From: Acinetobacter sp. ASP199 | GTDB lineage: Bacteria; Pseudomonadota; Gammaproteobacteria; Pseudomonadales; Moraxellaceae | DNA: 64,000 nucleotides | Direction of reading: 5' to 3' | Assembly: GCF_022700675.1 (NCBI RefSeq) | Contig: NZ_CP062182.1 | Location: 1,302,001-1,366,000, forward strand | Shown here: piece by piece, positions 37,233 to 46,752 of the stretch | Numbering within the stretch: position 1 is the stretch's first letter | Layout: every line of letters begins with the position of its first letter | Program-made: the position numbers and the translations under genes | Notes under the pieces: model-generated | The model's input: only the letters and a program-made list of their open reading frames with translations | Databases searched by the model: none | What the model was told of the DNA's origin: nothing

Positions 37233-37853
37233 TTATGATTGTTCCAAATCCAGGCTAAACAGGCGATTGGATTTACTGATTTTTTTAGCAATATAATGAG
37301 ATTTACGTAGACGTATTAAAATGATCAGAGACTGGAATTCCAGTTCACCAAATTCAGGCTCGACCTGCACATAATGCAGTTGTCCATATTCATCACGGAC
37401 TCGCGCTTGTGCTGAAAATCCAGGACGGGCATTACCACTGGAAATGGTTGCCAGACGACCAATCAGATTGACATGATGTTTTTTGTATTTAGGTGGAATC
37501 ACCTGATCCAGACAGTGAATCATAAATACTGTAAAGAAAATCGCAATAATCAGCGCAGGAATAATCAGGTAATACGCCGGTAGAAATTCCTGTTCCTGAG
37601 AATAGATCAGCAGTTGCAGCACATAACCAGCAACACTGAAATTCATCAGCAGAAAAAACACAATTAAGGTTTTGGAAAACTTGACGTTGAGCAGGTCAAG
37701 ATTATGAAAGTAAAACGGGGAAATCTTTTTGAGAAATTTTGTCGGGCGAATTTTTAAAAAATAGCCCAAGGTTTCTACCACGCCCAGCAGAATCACAGCG
37801 AATAAACTTAGATGAAAAGGCATCAAGTTATAGTCAAGGAAAAATGCCGGCAT
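37233..37853 (-). CDS. YqiJ/DUF1449-like OB-fold membrane protein
   Basis: A 206-residue inner-membrane protein. Three hydrophobic segments are visible at about residues 12-32 (FHLSLFAVILLGVVETLGY), 64-84 (LIVFFLLMNFSVAGYVLQLLI) and 94-114 (YLIIPALIIAIFFTVFMIH). A soluble C-terminal OB-like domain follows, with GRLATISSGNARPGFSAQARV and YGQLHYVQVEP. This matches YqiJ, which in E. coli is encoded beside the flotillin YqiK; no flotillin gene is here. It is the last gene of a three-gene leftward cluster behind the PfkB kinase and the Rieske protein, 19 bases after the latter. Confidence 0.78.
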   Translation of the reverse strand: MPAFFLDYNLMPFHLSLFAVILLGVVETLGYFLKIRPTKFLKKISPFYFHNLDLLNVKFSKTLIVFFLLMNFSVAGYVLQLLIYSQEQEFLPAYYLIIPALIIAIFFTVFMIHCLDQVIPPKYKKHHVNLIGRLATISSGNARPGFSAQARVRDEYGQLHYVQVEPEFGELEFQSLIILIRLRKSHYIAKKISKSNRLFSLDLEQS

Positions 37854-37872
37854 GGTAGCGTCCAGTTACGAA

Positions 37873-38196
37873 TTATTCTGTGAGGTAAATTCCACCATCA
37901 GAATGCACGTTAATCTCTACTTTTTCAAGTGCTTGACCTTGGCAAGGGCCGGAAATACATTCCCCAGTTTCAACCAGGAATAAAGCACCATGGGTTGAAC
38001 ACTCAATAAACTCCTGATCACGATCCAGAAACTGGTTTTCCAGAAACTCCAGTTCAACCTGCAAGTGTGGACACAGGTTCTGGTAAGCGTAGAACATACC
38101 ATCACGTTGAGTAATGAAAATGATGTCGCCATTTGGAGTTTCAAAAGAACGTGCTTCACGTTCCGGGATGTCTTCGGTCATGCAAATTTTAAACAT
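37873..38196 (-). CDS. Rieske-type [2Fe-2S] protein
   Basis: A 107-residue single-domain Rieske ferredoxin, cytoplasmic. The two cluster motifs are LCPHLQ (Cys-x-His) and ECSTHGALF (Cys-x2-His), spaced as in NirD/BphF-type proteins. Such proteins carry electrons for oxygenases or act as reductase small subunits; no such enzyme is adjacent. The ATG at 38196 overlaps the stop codon of the kinase gene (TAATG), so translation is coupled; an ATG three codons upstream is less likely. Confidence 0.88.
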   Translation of the reverse strand: MFKICMTEDIPEREARSFETPNGDIIFITQRDGMFYAYQNLCPHLQVELEFLENQFLDRDQEFIECSTHGALFLVETGECISGPCQGQALEKVEINVHSDGGIYLTE

Positions 38197-39200
38197 TAAG
38201 CGCATTCCTTTTGGAAGTTTTCCAATAACGCAGCATAGTCAGCAATAGCCAGACGTGGACCAAATTGTGAAACCACCTGGCTTGAAACCAGAATGGCCAA
38301 TTCAGCTGCAACTTTCCAGCCTAGACCTGCATTCAGTGCATACAGGAAAGCACCAGCAAAGGCATCACCAGCACCATTGGTATCAACTGCAGTTACAGCA
38401 CGACCCGGTACGGTAAAGCTTTGACCTTCGTTGCAGATAAGTGCACCTCTAGCTGACAATGTAATGACAATGTGTTGGCTAAATTCTTGTAGTTTAGCTA
38501 AAGCAGCTTCAATTGTTTCAGTCTCAGTATACATTAACGCTTCCTGTTCATTACAGAACAGTAGGTCTACGCCATCTGCAATCATTTCGTCCAGGCCAGC
38601 ACGCGCATATTGCACCATTGCTGGATCAGACAAAGTTAAGGCGATTTTTGCATCGCTGGCACGGGCAATGGTACGTGCCTGTTCTACGGCATGACGGGCA
38701 GTTTCTGAAGTCGATAGATAACCTTCGATATATAGCCATTTTGCAGTTTTAAGGGGCGCGAAATCAATTTGAACGTCAGTCAGTTCAGCCGTGATCCCCA
38801 AATAAGTATGCATGGTACGTTCTGAATCTGGACTTACTAATACCATACAGGTACCTGTAACGCCTTCGCTGATTGAACGGGTGGTAGTTTTAATGCCTGC
38901 TTTATTTAGACCATCCAGGTAGATTTGACCCAGATCATCATTCCCGACACGGCAGGCATAAAACGCTGAACCACCGAGCGCGGCAAAAGCAACAGTTGTG
39001 TTTGCCGCAGAACCACCAGAAGCCTGACCTTTGTAGTTTTGAGTGGCTTTCAGGTTTTCATACAGCGCAGCTTGTGTTTCACCATCGGTCAGTTGCATGG
39101 TGCCTTTTTGCAGGTTGTGTGCAGTTAAAAAGTCGTCAGATACTTTAAATTCCTGGTCAATTAGCGCATTACCAATTGCAAAAAGATCAACATTTGCCAT
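38196..39200 (-). CDS. PfkB-family carbohydrate/adenosine kinase
   Basis: A 334-residue ribokinase-like kinase. Signature 1 is GGSAANTTVAFAALGG at about residue 62 and signature 2 is DTNGAGDAFAGAFLYAL at about 273, whose Asp is the catalytic base and whose GAGD forms the anion hole. The N-terminal part (ALIDQEFKV, LQKGTMQLTD) is like the bacterial adenosine kinase group, and that is the usual label, but ribokinase-type sugars cannot be excluded. It is the first gene of the cluster with the Rieske and OB-fold membrane genes. Confidence 0.88.
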   Translation of the reverse strand: MANVDLFAIGNALIDQEFKVSDDFLTAHNLQKGTMQLTDGETQAALYENLKATQNYKGQASGGSAANTTVAFAALGGSAFYACRVGNDDLGQIYLDGLNKAGIKTTTRSISEGVTGTCMVLVSPDSERTMHTYLGITAELTDVQIDFAPLKTAKWLYIEGYLSTSETARHAVEQARTIARASDAKIALTLSDPAMVQYARAGLDEMIADGVDLLFCNEQEALMYTETETIEAALAKLQEFSQHIVITLSARGALICNEGQSFTVPGRAVTAVDTNGAGDAFAGAFLYALNAGLGWKVAAELAILVSSQVVSQFGPRLAIADYAALLENFQKECA

Positions 39201-39475
39201 GTCAGAGAGTCACATTCAAAAAACGAAAGTCATAAGTTTACACGAATGCTCAGGTTTGCTGTAGGGTGCTGAATCATTTTCAAAAAGTTTTAGAATATGC
39301 TGTAAGGCATTTATTTCGCACTTTGGTCGAATTAAAGGAGATAAATTTCGTAATCCTGCGTTCGTGCCATTGATTTAAATAGCGGATTTTATTTATAAGT
39401 GTTATATCAACTCTAGCTGCATCTTCATGCAAATATGGGTTGAGCCGAGACTACAATTTCTGACAGTGTGTATAT

Positions 39476-39925
39476 ATGGATATTAAAATCGTAAAAGCCG
39501 GGCAATTACCAGATCAAATCGAAACTTTTGCTACTCTGGCAAAAAAGGAAGGCTATGATTTAATTGAGAAATTAATCGAAGAATATCGCACAGGAAAAAA
39601 CTCATTCAGTAAAGACAATGAATATCTGGTTGTTGCTTATGATGGAGACAAGCTGATTGCTTGTGGTGGTTTGAACCAGCAATGGGGACCAGATGGTGTG
39701 GAAGAACGTATTGGCCGTGTGCGTCGTTTCTATGTGCATCCGAAATATCGTCAGCATGGTGTAGGCAAACAGTTACTGGCTTATCTGGAACAGTTAGCAC
39801 GTCCGCATTATTCTGCACTTTGTTTGCATACTGAAACCAAGCTGGCGGCGAGCTTTTACCAGAAGCAGAACTATGTCTTTGTTGAAAACCATCCGAATTA
39901 CAACTACTTTAAATATCTGATCTAG
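39476..39925 (+). CDS. GNAT-family N-acetyltransferase
   Basis: A 149-residue acetyl-CoA-dependent acyltransferase. The core motif A is VRRFYVHPKYRQHGVGKQLL, with the R/Q-x-x-G-x-G/A loop that binds the pyrophosphate of CoA, preceded by the strand GDKLIACGGL and followed by ALCLHTETKLAASFYQKQNYV. The acceptor cannot be told. The start codon lacks an evident ribosome site. It stands alone between the kinase cluster and the M16 peptidase gene. Confidence 0.88.
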   Translation: MDIKIVKAGQLPDQIETFATLAKKEGYDLIEKLIEEYRTGKNSFSKDNEYLVVAYDGDKLIACGGLNQQWGPDGVEERIGRVRRFYVHPKYRQHGVGKQLLAYLEQLARPHYSALCLHTETKLAASFYQKQNYVFVENHPNYNYFKYLI

Positions 39926-40090
39926 TCGATTTTCAATTTCACCAACACGGTTCATAGACTTGGTGATTCATTTTCTGAATGACCAAGTTTACTTAATTCG
40001 ATCAAAATGATCGGTTTTCAGCGTGAATAATAACAAAAACTAAAGCTATAATGCGATCAGTTGTTTTTTATCTAAAAATTAGGAGATCGC

Positions 40091-43030
40091 ATGACTGTAG
40101 ATGTCACTGAAACCATTTCTCAAACTGTACATCCTGCGTTTCAGTTGGTACGTCAACACCATGTTGAAGCTTTAGACATTTTAGTGTCTGAATTTAAACA
40201 TAATGTGACCGGCGCCATTCATTATCACCTGGCGACCAATCACGATGAAAATGTCTTTTTAGTGGCTTTCCGTACGCAGCCAATGGACTCTAAAGGCGAA
40301 GCACATATTCTTGAACATACGGCGCTTTGCGGCTCAGAAAAATTCCCGGTACGTGATCCATTCTTCCTCATGATTCGCCGTTCCCTGAACACGTTCATGA
40401 ATGCCTTTACCGCAGCGGACTGGACAGCTTATCCATTTGCAACCCAGAATGACAAAGATTTTCAGAACCTGTTAGAAGTGTATATGGATGCTGCTTTTGC
40501 AGCGAACCTGAATCCGCTGGATTTTGCTCAGGAAGGGATCCGTATTGAACTAGAAAATGGTGAACCGGTTTACAAAGGCGTTGTGTTTAATGAAATGAAA
40601 GGTGCGATGAGCTCACCTTCAGATCAGCTATATCATACGCTGGCGCATTATCTGTTCCCGGATACCACCTATCACTACAATTCAGGTGGTGATCCTAAAG
40701 ATATTCCTGACCTGACTTACCAAGAGTTAGTTGATTTCTATAAATCACATTACCATCCAAGTAATGCTGTATTCATGACCTTCGGTAACAAGTCGGCTTA
40801 TGAACTGCAAGAACAGTTCGAAACTCTGGCACTGTCTAAATTTGAACAAGGTCAGACTTTATATTCCACACCTGAAACCCGTCTGTCTGCACCAGTGTCC
40901 GTGACTGATACCTATGCAGTTGATGCGGATGATCTACGCGACAAAACCTATCATGTCATTTCATGGTTATTGCCTGAAGCGAGTGAAATCAAACTTCGTC
41001 TGGGTATGCGTCTGGTAGAAGGCATTCTGTTAGAGGATTCGGCCTCTCCACTGCGTCATTATCTGGAAACCTGTGGTTATGCAGATGCAACAGGCCCATT
41101 TATGGGGGTTGATGATTCTAACTTTGAAATGACCTTCTACTGTGCAGTACAAGGCTCAAATCCAGAACATGCTGAAGAATTTAAAGATGGCGTATTCAAA
41201 ATTCTGGAAGATGTTGCTGCGAAACCGGTAGATCAGCAGGCGGTCGATGCGATTCTGCATCAGATTGAACTGCATCAGCGTGAAATTAATGGGGATGGTA
41301 CGCCGTATGGTTTAAGCCTGATCCTGAATGGTTTAGGTAGTGCGATTCATCACCGTGATCCAGTTGAAGTTTGGGATGTTGATTCTGCGATTACAGCAGT
41401 CAAAGAAGAGCTGAAAGATCCAATGTGGCTGTCTAATCTGATCAAAGAACATCTGATTGATAACCCACACCGTGTGCAATTGACGCTGGTTCCAGATGCC
41501 ACCAAATCTGCCAAAGAAGCCGAAGCTGAAAAAGCACGTCTGGCTGAAATTGGCAAGACACTGACGGAAGAACAGAAAGCTGAAATCGTTGCGCAGACTG
41601 AAGCTTTAAAAATCCGTCAGGATACGCCGGATGATCTGAACCTGCTACCTAAAGTGGGTCTTGAAGATGTACCTGCTGAAATGCAGATTGTACAAGGTCA
41701 GCTGCGTGAAGTGATTTCCAATGGGATCGATACACCGCTGAATCTTTACTATGCCGGTACCAATGGTATTTATTACCAACAAGTTCTGGTGCAGATTCCT
41801 GACGAAGTAGTGCAATCGCCATACTTTAACCTGCTGTCGATTCTGGTCGGTGAAGTCGGTGCAGGCGAATATGATTATCTTGAATTCCAGCAAATCCAGA
41901 CTGCAGTCAGCGGTGGCTTGGGAATGGGTGCGTCATTGCGCTCGAAAGTCGATGACAAGAATAAAATTTCTGCCTGGTTAACGCTCACAACTAAATCTCT
42001 GGTGAATAACCTGCAAGCGATTCAGTTACTGAAAACCGGTTTTGAACAGCTTCGCTTTGACGAAAAAGGCCGTATCATCGAATTACTGCAACAGCGTAAA
42101 ACACGTTGGCATTCACGTATTTCTGGGTCAGGCCATAGTTATGCAATGCAGGTGGCTTCACGTCAGCACAGCGCTTTAGCAACGCGTGATTATCATAATA
42201 CTGGTCTTGGTGCATTGAACTGGCTAATGAATCTGGTTTCTCAGATTGAGAAGGATGAAGCTGCTTATGATGCCATGATTGAAGAGCTGAAACGCATTCA
42301 TCGTATTTTGTTGCAGGCACCAAAACAGTTCCTGCTGGTATGTGAAGAACCGCAAGCAGATCATCTGGTAGAAGAAGTTCAGAATGTTTGGGACAAAGTT
42401 GCTGTGGACCGTAATCCGGTACAACTTGCTCAAACTGAAAAAGTATTGAATGAAGCAGATGAAGCATGGCTGATTCAGGCTAATGTTCAGTTCTGTGCAG
42501 CCGCTTATCCGGCAGTCGAAGTGTCACATCCTGATGCAGCGCCGTTGATGGTCTTGGCAGGCTATTTGCGTAATGGATACCTGCATAGTGCGATCCGTGA
42601 AAAAGGCGGTGCTTATGGTGGCGGTGCCAGCTATGACGGTAATGCCTGTTCATTCCGTTTCTACAGCTACCGAGATCCACGTTTAGCTGAGACTTTCAAG
42701 GACTTTGATGCGAGTGTTCAGTGGCTATTAAATGCGGAACAACAGCCACATCAACTGGAAGAAGCAATTCTGGGTCTGATTGCCAGCATGGATAAGCCGG
42801 GTTCACCAGCAGGTGAGGCAATTACAGCTTGTTATGCTTACCTGCATCAGCGTACCCCAGCATTCCGTAAGCAGTTACGTGAACGTCTGCTGAATGTGAC
42901 ACTGGATGACCTGAAGCGTGTGGCTCAACAATATCTGGTAGAACAACAGCCGTCTCGTGCTGTGGTTGCGCCAGTGGCAAAACGTGAAGCACTGGAACAG
43001 CTCGGATTTGTGATTCAACAAGTTCAGTAA
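40091..43030 (+). CDS. M16C metallopeptidase, presequence-protease (PreP)-like
   Basis: A 979-residue zinc peptidase of the insulinase superfamily. The inverted zinc motif HILEH is at about residue 76 (GEAHILEHTALCG), with the distal Glu ligand in YKGVVFNEMKGAMSS. The single chain carries the two homologous halves typical of PreP/falcilysin enzymes, which degrade free peptides inside a closed chamber; no signal peptide is visible. A GGAG ribosome site is well placed. It is followed 19 bases later by pldA, so the two may share a transcript although their roles are unrelated. Confidence 0.92.
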   Translation: MTVDVTETISQTVHPAFQLVRQHHVEALDILVSEFKHNVTGAIHYHLATNHDENVFLVAFRTQPMDSKGEAHILEHTALCGSEKFPVRDPFFLMIRRSLNTFMNAFTAADWTAYPFATQNDKDFQNLLEVYMDAAFAANLNPLDFAQEGIRIELENGEPVYKGVVFNEMKGAMSSPSDQLYHTLAHYLFPDTTYHYNSGGDPKDIPDLTYQELVDFYKSHYHPSNAVFMTFGNKSAYELQEQFETLALSKFEQGQTLYSTPETRLSAPVSVTDTYAVDADDLRDKTYHVISWLLPEASEIKLRLGMRLVEGILLEDSASPLRHYLETCGYADATGPFMGVDDSNFEMTFYCAVQGSNPEHAEEFKDGVFKILEDVAAKPVDQQAVDAILHQIELHQREINGDGTPYGLSLILNGLGSAIHHRDPVEVWDVDSAITAVKEELKDPMWLSNLIKEHLIDNPHRVQLTLVPDATKSAKEAEAEKARLAEIGKTLTEEQKAEIVAQTEALKIRQDTPDDLNLLPKVGLEDVPAEMQIVQGQLREVISNGIDTPLNLYYAGTNGIYYQQVLVQIPDEVVQSPYFNLLSILVGEVGAGEYDYLEFQQIQTAVSGGLGMGASLRSKVDDKNKISAWLTLTTKSLVNNLQAIQLLKTGFEQLRFDEKGRIIELLQQRKTRWHSRISGSGHSYAMQVASRQHSALATRDYHNTGLGALNWLMNLVSQIEKDEAAYDAMIEELKRIHRILLQAPKQFLLVCEEPQADHLVEEVQNVWDKVAVDRNPVQLAQTEKVLNEADEAWLIQANVQFCAAAYPAVEVSHPDAAPLMVLAGYLRNGYLHSAIREKGGAYGGGASYDGNACSFRFYSYRDPRLAETFKDFDASVQWLLNAEQQPHQLEEAILGLIASMDKPGSPAGEAITACYAYLHQRTPAFRKQLRERLLNVTLDDLKRVAQQYLVEQQPSRAVVAPVAKREALEQLGFVIQQVQ

Positions 43031-43049
43031 AATAAACAAGGAATATTGA

Positions 43050-44198
43050 ATGGCGCTTAATTCGTTTAAGCGTCCAACTTTGCAGCTGAGTATTTTGCTT
43101 GGCTGTATGGGAGGGGCGCAGGTGTATGCAGAAGAAAATCAAACGACTATTCCTAGCAGTCCGATGCCGGCAACGGCTGAGGCTTGTGCCGCGGTAGAAA
43201 TCAGTGCAGAACGTCTGGCTTGTTATGATGCTTTGTTTAAAGTGCCAGAAGCAGAAAGGGCGGTACTGGTATCTGAACGTCGTGCAGCTGCTGAAATTGC
43301 GCCTGAACCTGATAACCTGAAAGCTAAAATTGATAAAACTGTTTCTACGGTAAGGGTTAGTGAAGGCTCGCCACTGAAACCGAACCTGTCTTTATTGGAC
43401 AGCCGTTGGGAACTTTCACCTGAAAGTAAGCTGGGTACCTGGAATATCCGTTCTTATCAGCCGGTGTATGTATTGCCAGGATTTTGGACCTCTGAGAAAA
43501 ATGAGTTCCCTGAAAGTCCGAATGAACGTAATACGGTTACTGAAGATCAGAACCTGAAATCCATGGAAGGCAAGTTTCAGCTTTCGCTAAAAACCAAAGC
43601 CGTAGAAAATATCTTTGGTGATAACGGTGATATCTGGCTGGCCTATACCCAGTCTTCACGCTGGCAGGTCTATAACTCCGAAGAATCACGTCCATTCCGT
43701 GAAACTAACTACGAACCGGAAGCCAGTATCGTATTCCGAACCAATTATGATTTATTTGGTCTGGACTGGCGTATGCTGGGGCTGACCTTGAACCATCAGT
43801 CCAATGGCCGTTCGGATCCACTATCGCGTAGCTGGAACCGGGTGATGCTGAATCTGGGCTTTGAACGTAATAACTTTGCCCTGATGTTACGTCCCTGGTA
43901 TCGTTTCGAAGAAGATCTGCCGGATGATAATAATCCGGATATCGTCGACTATGTCGGTCGTGGCGATTTAACGGCATTCTACCGCTGGAAAGATCATGAC
44001 TTTTCGCTAATGTTACGTCATACCTTGAAAGGCGGTGATGATAACCGTGGTGCAGCACAATTTGACTGGTCATTCCCGATCAGTGGTCGCCTGCGTGGCC
44101 ATTTCCAGCTGTTTGATGGCTATGGTGAAAGCCTGATCGACTATAATCATAAGGCGACTTATGTCGGTTTAGGTGTTTCGTTGATGAACTGGTTCTAA
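43050..44198 (+). CDS. pldA: Outer-membrane phospholipase A
   Basis: A 382-residue outer-membrane beta-barrel that hydrolyses phospholipids. A signal sequence (LQLSILLGCMGGAQVYA) spans about residues 11-27. The OMPLA active-site block is seen as LNHQSNGRSDPLSRSWNR, with catalytic His and Ser and the downstream Asn, and with FRETNYEPEASIVFR and SGRLRGHFQLFDGYGESLIDYN conserved with E. coli PldA. It is about 90 residues longer than E. coli PldA owing to an N-terminal periplasmic extension with CAAVEISAERLACYDALF. It acts on lipid asymmetry or membrane damage. Confidence 0.93.
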   Translation: MALNSFKRPTLQLSILLGCMGGAQVYAEENQTTIPSSPMPATAEACAAVEISAERLACYDALFKVPEAERAVLVSERRAAAEIAPEPDNLKAKIDKTVSTVRVSEGSPLKPNLSLLDSRWELSPESKLGTWNIRSYQPVYVLPGFWTSEKNEFPESPNERNTVTEDQNLKSMEGKFQLSLKTKAVENIFGDNGDIWLAYTQSSRWQVYNSEESRPFRETNYEPEASIVFRTNYDLFGLDWRMLGLTLNHQSNGRSDPLSRSWNRVMLNLGFERNNFALMLRPWYRFEEDLPDDNNPDIVDYVGRGDLTAFYRWKDHDFSLMLRHTLKGGDDNRGAAQFDWSFPISGRLRGHFQLFDGYGESLIDYNHKATYVGLGVSLMNWF

Positions 44199-44212
44199 AA
44201 AGCATTATCATC

Positions 44213-44242
44213 AAAAAATTCACGCTCTGGCGTGAATTTTTT
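44213..44242. terminator. Bidirectional terminator after pldA
   Basis: AAAAAATTCACGC / GCGTGAATTTTTT, a 13-bp perfect stem with TCTG loop between convergent pldA and ktrB. Confidence 0.93.
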
Positions 44243-44256
44243 ATTGCATATTAAAA

Positions 44257-45594
44257 TTAGCCGACCTGAATTTCCGAAGGCGGATGTTTAAGGCGACTCT
44301 TTTTCGGTGTGGCAATAAAATAGGCCAAGGTCAAAGGGCCTAAACGACCTGCAAACATTAATAACATCAGGATCAACAGACTGGCTGGCTGTAATTCAGA
44401 AGTGACACCACGCGACAATCCTACAGTACACGCGGCAGAGACTGTTTCAAACAGCAGATCCAGAAAGTCCTGATCTGGCTCTAAAATAAGCAGACTCATA
44501 AAGCCGGTTGCAATCAATAGGGCGGTAATACAGACTACTGCCAATGCCTTAAAAGTCGTTTTCTCTGGAATTGAATGTTTGAATAAACGAATTTCATCTT
44601 CACGCCGTAGGAAGCTAATCACACTGATCACTACAATGATAAAAGTTCCAACCTTGATGCCACCTGCAGTACTCAAAGAACCACCACCAATAAACATCAG
44701 GAACATGGTCACTAAGGTCGAGGCATTGGTCAGCTGATCCATCGGCAGGCTGTTAAAACCTGAAGAGCGCGGTACTGTGGCATGGAACCAGGCATTAACT
44801 GCCTGATCGCCCACACTCATCAAGGCTAGGGTTTGGGGATTGGAAGCTTCCAGAATCCAGATCAGGATAAAGGCAGAAAGATTCAGCACAGCAATCGTAC
44901 TCAAAATCAGCTTGCTGTTGGTGCTCAGCTTTCGCCAGCGTTTATTTTTGCGTACATCCATCAACACCAGAAAGCCAATGCCGCCAATGATATACAGCAT
45001 ACTGATGGTGAAGGTAATGAAATACTGATCGGCAAAGCTCATCAGACTATTCGGGAATAGGGAGAAGCCACCATTGTTAAAGGCGGAAATACTATAAAAG
45101 GCGGCATAGAAGAATGCCTGATTAAAGTTATAATCCTGCAGCCACGCAATGGTCAGAATCACTGTGCCAATTGCTTCAAAAAACAGGGAATATAGGAACA
45201 CACCTTTAATGGTCGTACTGATCTTCTTCAGGCTGGTCTGTCCAATGGACTCCTGAGCCATGACCTGTTGCCTGAGTCCCATTTTGGGCGCCAGACTCAT
45301 GGCAGCCAGAATGGCAAAGGTCATAAACCCCAGTCCGCCGCATTGCAGGAGAATCATGATTACAACCTTGCCAAAGACTGTATAAGCTTCTCCGACATTG
45401 ACCACAGACAGGCCGGTAATGGTCACCGCAGAAGTCGCAGTAAAAACAGCCTGAAACCAGGTGACATCACCATGATGAGAAACTGGCAGCATTAACAAGA
45501 TTGAACCAACAAGAATCAAGACCAGAAATCCCAAGGCAATAATGCTGGGTGGACTGAGATTAATGGTCCGGTTTTTATGAGCAGTTATTTTCAT
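44257..45594 (-). CDS. ktrB: KtrB/TrkH-type potassium transporter subunit
   Basis: A 445-residue inner-membrane K+ (Na+-coupled) transporter of the SKT family. Four pore loops with the single conserved Gly are visible: SAVTITGLS, SAFNNGGFS, PRSSGFNS and SAACTVGLS. The gate loop GGGSLSTAGGIKV lies between pore three and four. Length is as in KtrB, shorter than TrkH. It overlaps the upstream ktrA stop codon by 4 bases (ATGA), so the channel and its gating ring are co-translated. Confidence 0.9.
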   Translation of the reverse strand: MKITAHKNRTINLSPPSIIALGFLVLILVGSILLMLPVSHHGDVTWFQAVFTATSAVTITGLSVVNVGEAYTVFGKVVIMILLQCGGLGFMTFAILAAMSLAPKMGLRQQVMAQESIGQTSLKKISTTIKGVFLYSLFFEAIGTVILTIAWLQDYNFNQAFFYAAFYSISAFNNGGFSLFPNSLMSFADQYFITFTISMLYIIGGIGFLVLMDVRKNKRWRKLSTNSKLILSTIAVLNLSAFILIWILEASNPQTLALMSVGDQAVNAWFHATVPRSSGFNSLPMDQLTNASTLVTMFLMFIGGGSLSTAGGIKVGTFIIVVISVISFLRREDEIRLFKHSIPEKTTFKALAVVCITALLIATGFMSLLILEPDQDFLDLLFETVSAACTVGLSRGVTSELQPASLLILMLLMFAGRLGPLTLAYFIATPKKSRLKHPPSEIQVG

Positions 45595-46247
45595 AGATTT
45601 TTAAAATGCTTGGACAGGCGGCGCAAAGGTTCCAGCAAACCCTCAATAAGCAGAATATCACCTTCTTTAAGAATAAGATGCGGATCGAGGATATATTGAA
45701 CCACGGGGCCACGCTTATGCAGAATGGTTTTAATTTCGGGTACATGATCCATCAGCTGATTGAGTTTTATGCCACTTTGTTCGGCATGAATCTCAATTTT
45801 GACCAGATAGCGATCATCCTCAAGTGACATATAGCGACTGACCATTGTATAACTCAACGATTGAGCGATCCGCACGCCCATATCTTCTTCAGGATGAATA
45901 ATCTTATCCACCCCAAGATGAGTCAGAATCATATGATGAGCTTTGGACTTAGATTTGGCCCAGATTTTTTTAACCCCCATATTTTTGAGATGGAGCACGC
46001 AGAGGATACTGGCTTCGATGTCCTCACCAATGGCAACTACAACAGCTTCACAATTCTGGATATTTAGCTCATCCAGCACATGTTCGTCAGTAGCATCCGC
46101 AATTACAGCATGGGTTAGTTCATCAGAAATGCTTTCGACATATTTTTTATTGAGATCGATGCCGATTACTTCATGTTTAAGTGACATCAATTGCGTGGCA
46201 ACAGTGGCACCAAAACTTCCTAAACCGATCACAGCAAACAGTGCCAT
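45591..46247 (-). CDS. ktrA: KtrA/TrkA-type regulatory subunit (RCK)
   Basis: A 218-residue cytoplasmic gating protein forming an octameric ring on KtrB. The N-terminal RCK Rossmann domain shows the nucleotide motif VIGLGSFGATVATQL and HAVIADATDEHVL; the C-terminal RCK-C domain covers about 135-218. NAD(H), ATP or ADP binding at the glycine motif is typical. One RCK unit per chain, as in KtrA, not two as in TrkA. It precedes and overlaps ktrB. Confidence 0.91.
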   Translation of the reverse strand: MALFAVIGLGSFGATVATQLMSLKHEVIGIDLNKKYVESISDELTHAVIADATDEHVLDELNIQNCEAVVVAIGEDIEASILCVLHLKNMGVKKIWAKSKSKAHHMILTHLGVDKIIHPEEDMGVRIAQSLSYTMVSRYMSLEDDRYLVKIEIHAEQSGIKLNQLMDHVPEIKTILHKRGPVVQYILDPHLILKEGDILLIEGLLEPLRRLSKHFKNL

Positions 46248-46408
46248 GTATTTTTCCTAAAGTTGCTGCGCTGCTATCTGCGCATTCAATTAATTTATAG
46301 GTTTATCTTAGTGCTTTATTGATATTTCAGCTATTTGCTTTACATAAATATTATCAAAGACCTGTAACCTTATTCGCTTATATAAAAAACCGCCTCGAAA
46401 GACTAATA

Positions 46409-46440
46409 CCAGTTAGTTAAGAAACTGACTGGCATTTTCT
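46409..46440. terminator. Hairpin in the ktrA-ilvA gap
   Basis: CCAGTTAGTT pairs with AACTGACTGG (one G-U) around a 4-base loop, followed by a T-rich stretch on the plus strand. Terminator or remnant of a repeat. Confidence 0.4.
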
Positions 46441-46476
46441 TTGTTAAATTCATGATTGTAGTTGATATATGGAAAA

Positions 46477-46610
46477 GTCATCCGCAATTGTTTGAGACCG
46501 GACTACATTAAAAAATGATTGTTTCTGCGACCAATTTTCTAGTTGATGGTAGTTGACGAGTTTTGCGGATGACAAATGCCTTTGGTTACTTTGGGCGAAA
46601 CCAAAGTAAC
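46477..46610. repeat. Compound inverted-repeat element
   Basis: GTCATCCGCAA (46477-46487) is the exact reverse complement of TTGCGGATGAC (46563-46573), bounding about 97 bases. Immediately after it, GTTACTTTGG and CCAAAGTAAC (46585-46594 and 46601-46610) form a 10-bp perfect stem around GCGAAA. The second hairpin resembles a motif I recall as dispersed between genes in Acinetobacter and other proteobacteria; the copy number cannot be judged from this window. Confidence 0.6.
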
Positions 46611-46752
46611 AAATGAGCTGCAAGGATTTGATTTAAAATGATAAGACTCCGCCATGCATGACTAAAAATTAAGAAGTTTATTTCTAAACTCCTTAACTGA
46701 TCAGCATTACTTCGAACGACGGTTTTTTATTATTTAAAAATAAGATCCAGAC

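Larger units (their letters stand above)
46248..46752. other. Intergenic region with several inverted repeats (ktrA-ilvA)
   Basis: About 505 bases with no credible gene. It contains a 10-bp hairpin at 46409-46432, a compound repeat at 46477-46610 described separately, and presumably the ktrA promoter near 46250-46330 and the end of the ilvA transcript near 46740. Confidence 0.6.

Noticed and set aside
41645..42680. Several minus-strand frames opposite the M16 peptidase
   Set aside because: Shadows of a strongly biased coding strand; none has a start signal.
46585..46610. Rho-independent terminator
   Set aside because: The hairpin is perfect but has no T-run on either strand, so repeat element is the better description.
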